From Plectosphaerella cucumerina (taxonomy: Eukaryota > Ascomycota > Sordariomycetes > Glomerellales > Plectosphaerellaceae), in contig JAGPXD010000001.1 of the NCBI GenBank assembly GCA_020746995.1, positions 5,456,001-5,520,000 of the forward strand: 64,000 bases of DNA, read 5' to 3'. The notes below the pieces were generated by a model, which saw only the letters and a program-made list of their open reading frames with translations, searched no databases and was not told the origin of the DNA. Below are positions 22,193 to 31,814 of this stretch, one piece after another (the first letter of the stretch is position 1; the number at the start of each line of letters is the position of its first letter). The position numbers and the translations under genes were made by a program.

Positions 22193-24849
22193 ATGGCGAA
22201 CCTAACCAGGACGGCTCCCATCGCCATCGCCCCCAAGCCCGCTCCTAGGCGCCAGGACTCGTACCGCCAGGACAGCTTCACCACCACAGACTCTTTCCGC
22301 AACGGCAGCATGCCGGGCAGGGACTCTGCAGCGGCCTCGTACTCCGGCCGGGCCTCCAGTCCCTGTAACATCTGCCAGCGCTTCCGCCTCCAGTGCACCC
22401 TCAGCGAGGCCGACGACGGCGACGACAGCTGCCTCCCCTGTCAGAACCGCGGCTCAGAGTGCTCCTTCGTCGCCAGCCCACCCGTGAGAAAGCGGAAGCT
22501 CAACGGCCACCTCGCCAACGACGGGAAGAGAAGGTTAGTCCCGCCCCTACCACACGCGCGCACACTCGCATGCCCGGTTACCATGATGCCGGAACATGTC
22601 TCTTTCCTCCTCTCATCCACACCCTGTCATGTCCTGCCTTACCATGCCCTGCCCCTATCTTGCCTCCTCATATCAGGTACATCAAATACCTGTACACCTG
22701 GTGCAACCCTCCTGCGCCCCCCTGCCCCTGTCCTGTGCTCCGGGCCAAGTCGATAGCCCTGGCCTGCATCGGCCTTGCTGATCCGGACGGAACCTGGTTG
22801 CTCGAGCTTCTCTTGGCTCTGGCCCACGCCACCGAGTACTTGAGCGGCCGTCCATCCCAGCAGGCTGTGCCCTCCCGCTGCCCCCCCGCCCCCTCGCTAT
22901 CCGGGGATACGCCGTGCTTTCGTCAACGGTCACGTTGCCCACCATGCACCTGACAGTCTCTAACATGCCATTGGTTCGATAGCTCCCCGGGGCGGTCTGA
23001 TATCAGACGCCGACGCCAGCACGAACCCAGTCTTTCCAGCACGGCCGCAAGCAGCTCCCTCATCGAAGAAATGGCCAACGTCGGGGGCCCTATCCTGCTC
23101 AAGCGGACCCTTGGTCTGCAGAATGACCGCTTCAGCCAGTACATCGGGCCTACGACCGACTTCGAACCGTCCCTCATCAACCTGTCTCCGTTTGACCCCC
23201 ACGACGAGAGCCTCTTGGCGCGCGGCACCCTGCGCAAGGTCAGCGACGATGACATCTTCCTCATGCTTCCAGATGCCAACACGGCGGGCTATGAGCACAC
23301 CATCGAGGACCTTGACGAGATCGAGGCCGTCGTGCGGCCACATGGCCGGAAACTGATCGACCTGTACTTCCGCGTCGTCCATCCCGGCTTCCCCATCATC
23401 CAAAAGACAGTGTTCATGGAAAAGTACGAGCGGGGTTACCGTGAGTTTTCGCCACCCATCTTGGCGGCCGTCTATATTCTTGCCATCAACTGGTGGAACC
23501 ACGATGAGGATCTGGCATCGCTGCCGCGTCCTGATGTGCGGGCTCTCGAGCGCCTCGTGCGCACCACACTAGCCGACGCGATGTATCGACCGAAACTCTC
23601 GACGGTCCAAGCCGGACTTCTGCTCTCTCAGCGACCAGAGGGAGACCAGTGGGCACCGACCGCCCAGCTGGTCGCTATCGGCCATGAGCTCGGTCTGCAT
23701 CTCGACTGCAGCCATTGGAAGATTCCACCTTGGGAGAAGGGCCTCAGGAAGCGACTCGCCTGGGCCCTCTACATGCAGGACAAATGGGGAGCGCTCGTCC
23801 ACGGCCGCCCGTCGCATATCTTTTCTGCCAACTGGGCCGTGCAGGCATTGACGGAAAACGACTTCCCCGATGTCGAGTGGGACGAAAACGATGCCGAGGA
23901 GCAGGTCGAGATCGAACAAGGGCGGACGCTCTTCTGTCAGATGGTCCAACTTTCGCAGATCCTTGCCGAGATCCTCGAGACCTTTTACTCTCTGCAAGCG
24001 GCGCAGAACGTCAACGCAGCTGGCGCCCAGGGCACTCACCTCGTTCTTTCGATGGCGAAGCCCATCCAGCTCAAGCTCAAGGAGTGGTACGCAGGTTTGC
24101 CTGGCGAGATCCGCATGGACAACTCGTTCACGAGCCCCACGGCCCCCATCAGTCGCCTGTCGAGTATCGGATACCTGCACCTTGCATATTTCGCGACGGA
24201 GATTACTCTCCACCGGCGTATTATCCGATCCATAGCCTCACCGGCCTCGACCTTGGATCCGTACGTCGAGCACATCTGTCGCAGCGCGGCTAAGGCCCGC
24301 CTCATCTCGGCCATGGACTTTGTCAACCGCCTTAACCACTACCATATCCGCTCTTTCTGGTACTTTGCATCAAAGACCAACTTTGCCCTTATCGGAACCT
24401 TCGGGTCACTCCTGTGGGCCACGAGTCCCGGCAAGGAGGAAGCCGACTGGTACCGCCGGCGTCTCGGCGAGTACCGCTGGACGCTGTCGGTGAGCTCGAA
24501 GCCTGGTGAGGGAACCGGCCTGACCGAGTTCGCCATGGGCATGCTTGACATTTCGACTGGCCTACTGAAGAAGCTTCCCGAGAAGCCCTCGATGAGTCGG
24601 TCCGGCAGCGCGGTCGATGTGGCCGGCAGCCTGGGCAGCTTTGGTAGCCGTCTGGGGCCGAGCGGGTTCTCGGCCCTGGGATCGAGCCTCGGCGCCAGCG
24701 CAGCGCCGTCGGTGGGCACGTTCAGCGGAATCCAGAGCGCGGACGTCAGCCAGGCTCACAGCCCTCAGAGCCAGTACGACGAGGGCGACAGCAGCGACGA
24801 CGACATGTACGATTCGTTCCCGACGGCAGGCATGTCCCGGGGCGGTTGA
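22193..24849 (+). CDS. Zn(II)2Cys6 transcription regulator, Dal81/TamA-like
   Basis: Predicted 735-aa nuclear regulator. Exons 22193-22533 and 22983-24849. The N-terminal exon holds a six-cysteine zinc cluster, C58, C61, C68, C80, C83, C90 (CX2CX6CX11CX2CX6C), followed by the basic run RKRKL. The second exon has the long conserved block from GPILLKRTLGLQ through FEPSLINLSPFD and RGTLRKVSDDD, then a fungal-specific transcription factor domain (about 230-500) and a Ser/Gly-rich, acidic C-terminal tail. From family knowledge this block resembles Dal81/TamA co-activators, which work with pathway-specific regulators in nitrogen, GABA and allantoin use. The 449-nt intron is long for this genome, and a second splice inside it cannot be excluded. 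The start codon is the first ATG after an ATG-free leader. Confidence 0.8.
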
Positions 24850-25488
24850 GCCGACGTGCTGTGGCATGAGCTATGATGGATGATGATATGAACTGGGCGT
24901 CGGCGGCGGCGTGCTGCTGACCATGCCCAATATGTTTTTGTTCTCCTGCTTAGATGATCGAGATGCGGATTTGGGGACAGATACCTACGTGCGGCGCAGG
25001 GATTGATCTTTGGCCAAGACATAGAATGAGGAGCGAGGGTAATACATGTTGATACCATTTATGGTGGATTTCGCCTGTTATTAATGACCGTCTCAGATGC
25101 TCCGAGTGGAAGGCTACCAGCTTATATCCTAGGACATCTGATGGCGAGCGAGGTCACGCCATTGCATTGGCGATGGTGACATGGCCATGGCGGATGGGCG
25201 TCCCGAGCACTGCTGCAAGGGGCGCTGACGCCACCGCGGGATGGATGCGGGATGTCGCGTGACCACGACACGTAAAGTTGGAACGAAACATGTGGAGGGC
25301 GGCTGGTCGCGCCGAGATGATATTCGTTTCTCTCGTGATACCTACTTTCCATCGGGCAAACCCCCTGTACGCCAAATAGCAAAAAACAAAAACCGTTCTT
25401 TCGCCTCGCCTGCCCCTCCCTGTCTGTGGTATCGCCCACAGGGACTGTATGAACAATGCCGTGTAATATGTAACAAAGTGAACCCCCC
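24850..25488. other. Convergent intergenic region
   Basis: This lies between the stops of the Dal81-like gene and MCM10. It holds 3' UTRs and shows no coding signal. Confidence 0.5.
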
Positions 25489-27708
25489 TCACCGCAGGAT
25501 GACAAGTTCATCATCATCGTCTTCGTCGTCAAGGACGACCATGCGCCGCCGTGTGGAGGCGGGAATCTCGGGCAACGTATCGCCCAGACTCTCGCGTCCG
25601 GCCTCACGAATACCCTTTTCCGTGACGAAGCGTGTCTTTTTCCGGACGGGGCGAGGGTCGGCGGAGAGGGATGATGCGGCCGAGGATGAGGCCGTGGCCG
25701 TCTGCTGCAGCTGCGGAGGGGCGTTCTCGACCTCGAGCTGGAACTTCTCGCCGCCCTTCATGCGGGTGAGCTTGTCCTTGAGGCCGCCGCCCCAGCCGAA
25801 GGCGGTGCCGGAGGGCTTTGCCGTCGTGGACGTTGTCGTGGCGGAGGAGAGGGCGCTCTCGGCGCGCTTGCGCTTGACGGGGCCGAGGTGGACTTGATGG
25901 TCTTTCGGCCGCGGGGCGAGGAGGCTTCTGGCGGCCTCGTCGAGCTGGGGCTCGGTGCCGTCGTGGCCGGTGCCGGAGGTGCCGCTGCCGTCGACGATGA
26001 CGGGGACGCCGCGGGAGCCCTTTGCCATCTGGCGGAGGTAGGCGGCGCCGGCGCCGGAGCCGGCGCTGCCGAGGCGCTCCATTATGGCCCTCTCGCGCTC
26101 CTCGGCGAGGAGGCGGCGCTTGAGGTTCTCCGCCTTCTCGCGCTGGTCGACAAAGGCAGTACCGCCGTCGATGAGCTCGGCGGAGCTCATCGACTTGCTG
26201 GCGAACCAGCGGGTCTGGGTCTCGCGGTCGTAGTTCCTGTTCTTGTCCTCCTTGTCCTTGCCCCAGCGGATGTCGTGCGAGTTGACCTTGCGCCTCCCCA
26301 GGCCCAGGCGGTCGGTGGCGCTCATCTCGATGCGGCCCTTGCGAGCGCGCTCGACGGCCTCGTTGGTGTGGTACTCGCAGAACTGGGTGCGCTTGGCGTT
26401 GACCCACGAGTGGCAGGGGGTGCCGTCTTTCTTGACGCTGATGCAGAAGCCGAGGTCGCGGGCGACGCCGATCTCGATGACGCGGTCGGCGTCCGAGTTG
26501 ACGACGATGCTGAAGCGGCCCGTGGCCTCGCGGCCGCGCGGCGGCGGCATGATGGTCGGGTTGAGGATGGCGAGGACGGTGCCCTCTGCGATCTTCCAGT
26601 AGCGATCGAAGCCGGTGCCGAAGAGGAAGAGCTCCAGCTCGAACTGGAGGTCCACGAGGGTGAGGACCATGTACTTGCCCCTCTCGTCGTCCTTGCCCTT
26701 CTTGTCGCCCTTGGCATTGTGCATGCGCGGCTCCGAGCGCCGGCCCACAATGGCGAAGAAGACAATGTCCTGCTCGCACTCGGGCAGCTCAAAGTCGGGG
26801 GCCTTTACGTCGCGCAGCATCTCCTTCATGGTAAGGATCTTCTTGCCGGTGAAGTGGCGGGTCAGCACCGAGTGAGGCACGTTACGCTTCTTCAAGTGCA
26901 GACTCGAGTAGGGCTCGAAAGCCGAGGCCTCTGCCTCGGGGACGTCTTCCGGCGCCCTCTTGGCCCGGCTCTTCCCAGGGGCGGCTTCTTTCGCAGCGGC
27001 GGCCTGGGTGCCGAGTATGTCGGCCCGGGAGAACTGCTCGTCGGCCTCGGGCTGCTCCTCAACGGTGACAGCCTTGCTCTTGAACTCCTCCATTTGGGCC
27101 TTGGTGATGCCGAACGACTGCGTCCGCGCCTGCTGTATCCTGTCTTTCTTCTCCTTGCGCTCCTTCTCCTCGTCCCGTGCCACCGCCAGCCGCTCGTTGA
27201 AGGTGAGCGGCCGGGCCGGCGAGGATATTTCGGCCCCCGTCGGATGCGGTGTTCTTGATGTCTGGAGGAAGCCGCCGCCATTTTGTGCAGCAGCGCCAGG
27301 AGCTTTCGGGTATGGATCCTTTCGCAGGCTGGGAGCACGCTTGAGCGATACATCCCTGGCCGAGAGCCCCTTGTCGATGCCGAGCAGGACTCTTCTGGGC
27401 GATGTCTGTGGCGGCGGTTCCGGCCTGCTCTTCCTAACCGGTGAGGCGGGTATGACCACGGGGCCACGCGTCTGCGATGGCGGAGGTACTGGCCGTTTCT
27501 GTGCAGGTGCTGGTGCTGATGCTTCGCCATCCTTCTTCGTTTTCTGCAGTTTCTTCAGTCGTAACCGGGCCTGGATCTCCTGGAGCTTGAGCTGTAAAGT
27601 CTCCTCATCTTCGTCCTCGTCATCGCCGTCTACCGCGTCGTCGAATGCTTTTGGTGGTAGTGTAGACTTTTTCAGAGGGGAGGGTGAGGGTGTTGTTCGG
27701 GTTGCCAT
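25489..27708 (-). CDS. MCM10: DNA replication factor Mcm10
   Basis: Intronless 739-aa Mcm10. It binds the CMG helicase and DNA polymerase alpha and is needed to activate replication origins. The order seen is: acidic plus coiled-coil N-terminus (about 30-60, DGDDEDEDEETLQLKLQEIQ), a disordered S/P/K-rich region, then the conserved core starting at EPYSSLHLKKRNVPHSV. The core has an OB fold (about 300-415), including DIVFFAIVGRRS and LVDLQFELELFLFG. A CCCH zinc finger follows at about C422, C432, C444, H447 (CISVKKDGTPCHSWVN...CEYH), then the downstream basic motif RLGLGRRKVNSHDIRWG. The C-terminal third is poorly conserved, as in other fungal Mcm10. It is transcribed divergently from RNase H2B, with paired MCB motifs between the two genes. 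Confidence 0.95.
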   Translation of the reverse strand: MATRTTPSPSPLKKSTLPPKAFDDAVDGDDEDEDEETLQLKLQEIQARLRLKKLQKTKKDGEASAPAPAQKRPVPPPSQTRGPVVIPASPVRKSRPEPPPQTSPRRVLLGIDKGLSARDVSLKRAPSLRKDPYPKAPGAAAQNGGGFLQTSRTPHPTGAEISSPARPLTFNERLAVARDEEKERKEKKDRIQQARTQSFGITKAQMEEFKSKAVTVEEQPEADEQFSRADILGTQAAAAKEAAPGKSRAKRAPEDVPEAEASAFEPYSSLHLKKRNVPHSVLTRHFTGKKILTMKEMLRDVKAPDFELPECEQDIVFFAIVGRRSEPRMHNAKGDKKGKDDERGKYMVLTLVDLQFELELFLFGTGFDRYWKIAEGTVLAILNPTIMPPPRGREATGRFSIVVNSDADRVIEIGVARDLGFCISVKKDGTPCHSWVNAKRTQFCEYHTNEAVERARKGRIEMSATDRLGLGRRKVNSHDIRWGKDKEDKNRNYDRETQTRWFASKSMSSAELIDGGTAFVDQREKAENLKRRLLAEERERAIMERLGSAGSGAGAAYLRQMAKGSRGVPVIVDGSGTSGTGHDGTEPQLDEAARSLLAPRPKDHQVHLGPVKRKRAESALSSATTTSTTAKPSGTAFGWGGGLKDKLTRMKGGEKFQLEVENAPPQLQQTATASSSAASSLSADPRPVRKKTRFVTEKGIREAGRESLGDTLPEIPASTRRRMVVLDDEDDDDELVILR

Positions 27709-28638
27709 TTGTCGGAGGCGCTCGCGGCCGCCGGGGGTGCTGAGGAGGACATCGCGGGGTGATCGCGGCGGCCAAGGGATCTCGTCGACCTGTCTTGCTG
27801 TGTTGCGTCAGTGATGCGGCCATGGGACGAGCAGTTCTCAATACTCACGTGGAGGAGCCATTCGCGCAAGACGTATGTGTGTTTCGTTCAGTGACGATTG
27901 GGAGAAATGAAGGGGATGTCAACACCCCGGGTGCAGTTTTGATGTAGCAGACCCGACCGCAGGCATCCCCTCGTGCGCATCGACCGGGATGCAGGATGAG
28001 GGTGCAAGATCAAAGCCTTTCTAGGACGAGAAGAAGAGCAGTTCGGTGCTGTGAGATGGGATGTCGTCGTCGGTGGAGGGATGCGATGCGGTTCAGGCGG
28101 TGGAAGCTGGGTCACCTTAGGAACTGGATCTGATTGGGACTTCCTAGGTAGATACAGGCTATCCTCAGATGCGAATTGACGATAAGACGGCTGAGCTTGT
28201 CCAAAAAAAGGGCTAGGCCTGGGGAAGGGGATCGTTATGCGGGCGGGCACGCTGGCACGGCAAGGCGAAGCAATGCTGTGCCGAGAAAAGCACCAGGCTC
28301 TGTTTCATTGCCGGGCACAACAGCAAGCAAAGCAACAGGGTTCGTCGATTTTGGTTGGCGACGACTCGGAAACTGGACTGGACGCGTCCCCGCCCTGGCA
28401 CTTCAATTTAGCAGGCGCATCCCTGACGCGCCTCAAGACGCGTCTGCTAGCGTCTCGAGGTTCCTTCTCTCAGGAAGTACCCGTGACTTGACCTTCAACT
28501 CAACACCATGCACCACCACGCCTGAACTGCCAGCATACCAGACACTCCATCTTCGCACACGACATCATATCAACCTTAAACTACCCCTCCGAAAGCATTC
28601 TGAGCAACTTAGTCACTTCCTCAACCTCGCAACTCGCA
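27709..28638. promoter_or_regulatory. Divergent promoter MCM10 / RNase H2B
   Basis: 930 bases separate two start codons pointing away from each other. ACGCGT occurs twice (28382-28387 and 28438-28443), with a further ACGCG at 28426-28430. No gene lies in the interval. Confidence 0.6.
28382..28443. promoter_or_regulatory. Paired ACGCGT (MCB) motifs upstream of RNase H2B
   Basis: Two perfect MluI cell-cycle boxes plus one ACGCG core within 62 bases, 196-257 bases before the RNase H2B ATG and about 680-730 bases before the MCM10 ATG. MBF-type factors bind this palindrome and activate G1/S genes in yeasts. Its use in this species is inferred. Confidence 0.55.
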
Positions 28639-29952
28639 ATGGCCAAGACAAGAGCGGCCAAGGCCACGCCGGCGTCGAAGGCGGAAGAAAAGGCCGAGGC
28701 ATCAGAGGCCAAGTACGCCTTGCCCGAGGAGACCTCGGAACCTTCCAAGCTCTTCATCCTTCCCACTATACTATCCCAGGACGCCCTCATCGTCTCGCTG
28801 CCAAATCCGCGCTACGCCAAACCCACCAGATACCTCGTCTGTCCCGAGAACGGCATCTTCGAGTTCACAAAGATCTCCGCCCCCAAGACGACGCCGCGGA
28901 GCTTCCTGGTCGAACCCGCGCCTAGTACCACATCAAAAGCCCAGCCAGACACCGATGCCGCACGGTTCCAGGCACATGTCACCGACGGAGCTGATCTCTT
29001 TGTCGCCACGGCCATCGACCCCGTCTTCCTCATCCTTCCTGGCCTGTTTGGACCCACGACATCAAAGTCCGACGCCAAGCGACTCTTCCTCTCGAGCGAT
29101 GACCACTTTGACGCCCTCTCCAACACCTCGTCCGACCTCGCAGAGGTGCTGCGCTGCGGAAACACAAGGGCCAGGCTAGAAGCGAGGATGGAGGCCGTCA
29201 GCGACACAGTTGATGCCGGGGACGAGAAGATGTACCGCCTGAGCGAGAAGAAGCTCACCCGTCTTGTGCTTTCCAAGGCTGCGGCCATGGGCGCCACTAG
29301 TCTCCCACCGAGTATGGAGGACAAGTTTGTCCTCAAGGCCCTGGAGGCGCCTCTCCTCGTCCAGCACAGTTCCGCCGTCGGTGCCCCGGCCAAGAAGGAG
29401 GCCGCGTCCACCCTTGGCACCTTGACCCCCGGTACCGAATCCGCAGAGTCGCAGACTTCCGCAACGACTACCGACAGCACTGCATCATTCGTCTCAGAGG
29501 CCTCAACAGCTGCCACATCAATCAACGGCGAGCCCGCCGAAGAGGGTGTCACTTCATCCATGAAGGCGACGCCGGCCATCACTACCCTGCAGCGCACGCG
29601 GGTCGCCTTCAACTTCATCTGCGCAAGCTACATCCCACCAGGCATCGCCACTCGGCTGCAGGAACTTCTTCAGGACACAGAGACGGCTGGCGTAGACTTT
29701 GCGCCTCTAGACGCCTACCTGAAGGATCTCGCCAAGGCCCGTGCCGAAGCGAGCGCATCCCGCTCCATGACCGACTATTCGCGCAAGCGCCAGGTGGACG
29801 ACGAGGAAGAGGAGGCCCGCGCCGAGAAGAAGCGCAAGATTGAAGAGGAGAAGAAGCGCAAGGCAAACGAAAGCCGTGGTGTCAAGAACCTGCGCAAGGT
29901 CAACACGACAGGCATGAAGAAGATGAGCGACTTTTTCAAGAAAAAGGTGTAG
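28639..29952 (+). CDS. Ribonuclease H2 subunit B
   Basis: Intronless 437-aa non-catalytic subunit of the RNase H2 trimer, which removes ribonucleotides and RNA from RNA:DNA hybrids in nuclear DNA. The N-terminal triple-barrel region is recognisable (KLFILPTIL, LIVSLPNPR, ARYLVCPE-like strand, TAIDPVFLILPGL). A helical block follows (KMYRLSEKKLTRLVLSKA). A fungal Ser/Thr/Ala-rich insert at about 255-310 separates it from the second conserved block RVAFNFICASYIPPGI. A Lys/Glu-rich coil precedes the C-terminus TGMKKMSDFFKKKV, which has the layout of a PCNA-interacting peptide (M426, M429, F432, F433). Tail-to-tail with DUO1, only 96 bases between stops, so their 3' UTRs probably overlap. Confidence 0.92.
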   Translation: MAKTRAAKATPASKAEEKAEASEAKYALPEETSEPSKLFILPTILSQDALIVSLPNPRYAKPTRYLVCPENGIFEFTKISAPKTTPRSFLVEPAPSTTSKAQPDTDAARFQAHVTDGADLFVATAIDPVFLILPGLFGPTTSKSDAKRLFLSSDDHFDALSNTSSDLAEVLRCGNTRARLEARMEAVSDTVDAGDEKMYRLSEKKLTRLVLSKAAAMGATSLPPSMEDKFVLKALEAPLLVQHSSAVGAPAKKEAASTLGTLTPGTESAESQTSATTTDSTASFVSEASTAATSINGEPAEEGVTSSMKATPAITTLQRTRVAFNFICASYIPPGIATRLQELLQDTETAGVDFAPLDAYLKDLAKARAEASASRSMTDYSRKRQVDDEEEEARAEKKRKIEEEKKRKANESRGVKNLRKVNTTGMKKMSDFFKKKV

Positions 29953-30048
29953 AAACCAGGGGTCCCCGAGGGAGTCAAGATGGACAGCCATGGCGGCTTG
30001 ATCGTTTCATCATGTATTCGGCACAGCACCCGCAGCCGTAGGTCTTTT

Positions 30049-30814
30049 TCACGATGCGCCTGCTCCACTGCCTCCCCGACCTCGGTATACGCCCCGGGTG
30101 CTTCCGAGCGCGCCACGCCCGATCCTGCTTCCTGACGACGGCCCGGAGATGCTGGAGCCGCGGGTGTGTGAAGAAGCGGCGCCCCTGGTCCCTCTCGTCC
30201 CGCGCGCCACGCCCCGGCCGCGGACGCTTGGCGTTCTTCCGACCATGGCCTGCCGCTGCCGCTGGTCCTCATCCTCTTCCCGCTTCCGTCTCGCGGCCTC
30301 TCGCCGCCGCTCCTCTTCGGCCGCGCGGCGCTCGGCGGCCTGTTGCTTCTGGAGCGCCTCGGCCTCCATATCCATCACGTCTTGCGTGGCACCCCGCCAA
30401 TTGGGGTTGAGGATGAGTCGCTGGTTGTGTTCGGTCTGGGAGAGGATGCGTGTCCACGTGTTGAGGAGGGTTGAGGCATTGCCTACTGTGCCGGAGACGG
30501 TCTGGACATGCACGTCGGTCAGCATTTGCGACAGAGGGGGACGGGCCGCAGGGACGACGCACGCCCATGTTTGCCTTGGCTCTCTCGAGGGTGCTGATGA
30601 CACCCTCGATGGAGGCGTTGATATTCCGCACGCTCTCCAGCTCCTTGCGCAGCGCCGCCTCCCTGTCGTACTCTGCATGATGGTTGCCAGGCGTGCGCGG
30701 ATTCGGCGTCTTGGGCGTTCTCGGGGTTCTGGGTGTTGTCGGCCGGTCTGTCCGTTCAGCGTCGGGCGACGCCCAGATGTCTTCTGTAAGGGAGTCGTCG
30801 ATCGGATCTGACAT
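30049..30814 (-). CDS. DUO1: DASH complex subunit Duo1
   Basis: Predicted 234-aa subunit of the DASH/Dam1 ring that couples kinetochores to spindle microtubules. Exons 30814-30563 and 30501-30049. The splice (GTGCGT...AATGCTGACC...CCAG) joins ERAKANMG to TVSGTVGNAS and restores the family core. The conserved helix region runs from EYDREAALRKELESVRNIN through LLNTWTRILSQTEHNQRLILNPNW (about 50-125). The N-terminus carries a string of Thr-Pro sites (TTPRTPRTPKTP...RTPG). After a charged coil (about 130-175) the tail is rich in Arg, Gly and Ser. Start: ATG at 30814 within ACCATG. It is divergent from the orphan gene at 31815, with MCB motifs between. Confidence 0.92.
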
Positions 30815-31814
30815 GGTGGAGGGCGGGCAAGGCCGAGCCAGAGACTTGTACCTGTTTGTCTCTGAGCAACGTGGAGTGACGTTGTTTTGTTTGTTTGGTC
30901 GGAGACCGGACAAGGCTGAGGGAGGCTTTTGGAGGAGCAAGTACCGGTGACAGGGGGCGCGAAGTGGGCTGGTGAGGGGTCAATTGTTGCAAGGGGGGAA
31001 AGAAGGAAGGGGCGCACGGGCCATGGCCAGGACTGACGCGAAAACAACGCGTCGAGAAGCTGGGGACGCGTCGTGGATGGATCCCCTAATTTAAATGGCC
31101 AGCAATTGTATTGTGGGTCTGAACACACCACAAACGGGTCGAATGTGGAGGCTGGTGGAGGAGGCTGGTGGGCTCCTTGCTGCAAGCACTTTCTCTCACC
31201 CCAGCCACCTTGATTCTCCCTTGCCCGTCGTCCTGTCTCCCGGCCTGTGCGCGTTGCTGGCTTGCTGCCCTGGTGCCCACTGCCACCTCATCATCCCTTC
31301 CTGCACCTGCACCTCAGTCCATGTCCCTGTTCCACTCCAAGTCCCGTCCAATGCAGCCATTCATCCTCTTCTCCCTCAATCCACCGCCCCTCTGATGTCC
31401 CTGGAGTTCCGACTTTTACTCACAACACCATCAGACATCATCCACGACCCGACTCGAAATACCGACACCACCCTCCCGATCCGATCCCCGGTGCATCCTC
31501 ATTGCAGTCGCATAGTATCGATTAGTCCTGTCGAACTGCTCTGCATCCTCTAGAGCATCCCCGTAGGACGATATCCACGTGCATCGTTGTCTTTCTCGAG
31601 GACCCGGCGTGCACTTTTGAAAAGGCGCTCCTCCCATTTGGCATACCAGTCCGGCGCATTGACCGGCCCTACCCGTCATTCAACCACACGGCGACCAAAG
31701 AAACTCGACGACAGACACCTCAGTACTCCGGTGGGGGACGACAATTCGAGCCCTGAGGATTCACTCAAACCGGCCCAACTTTTTCGTGCCTGCCTTGCGC
31801 GGCCAACCAAAATA
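30815..31814. promoter_or_regulatory. Divergent promoter DUO1 / orphan gene
   Basis: A 1-kb region between two divergent starts. It contains ACGCGAAAA (from 31036) and ACGCGT at 31047-31052 and 31066-31071. The right half is CT-rich and probably contains the leader of the orphan gene. Confidence 0.55.
31036..31071. promoter_or_regulatory. Paired ACGCGT (MCB) motifs plus ACGCGAAA upstream of DUO1
   Basis: Two perfect ACGCGT palindromes and one ACGCGAAA lie within 36 bases, about 222-257 bases upstream of the DUO1 ATG and about 745-780 bases upstream of the orphan ATG. The spacing to the nearer start is nearly the same as in the MCM10/RNase H2B promoter. Confidence 0.55.
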
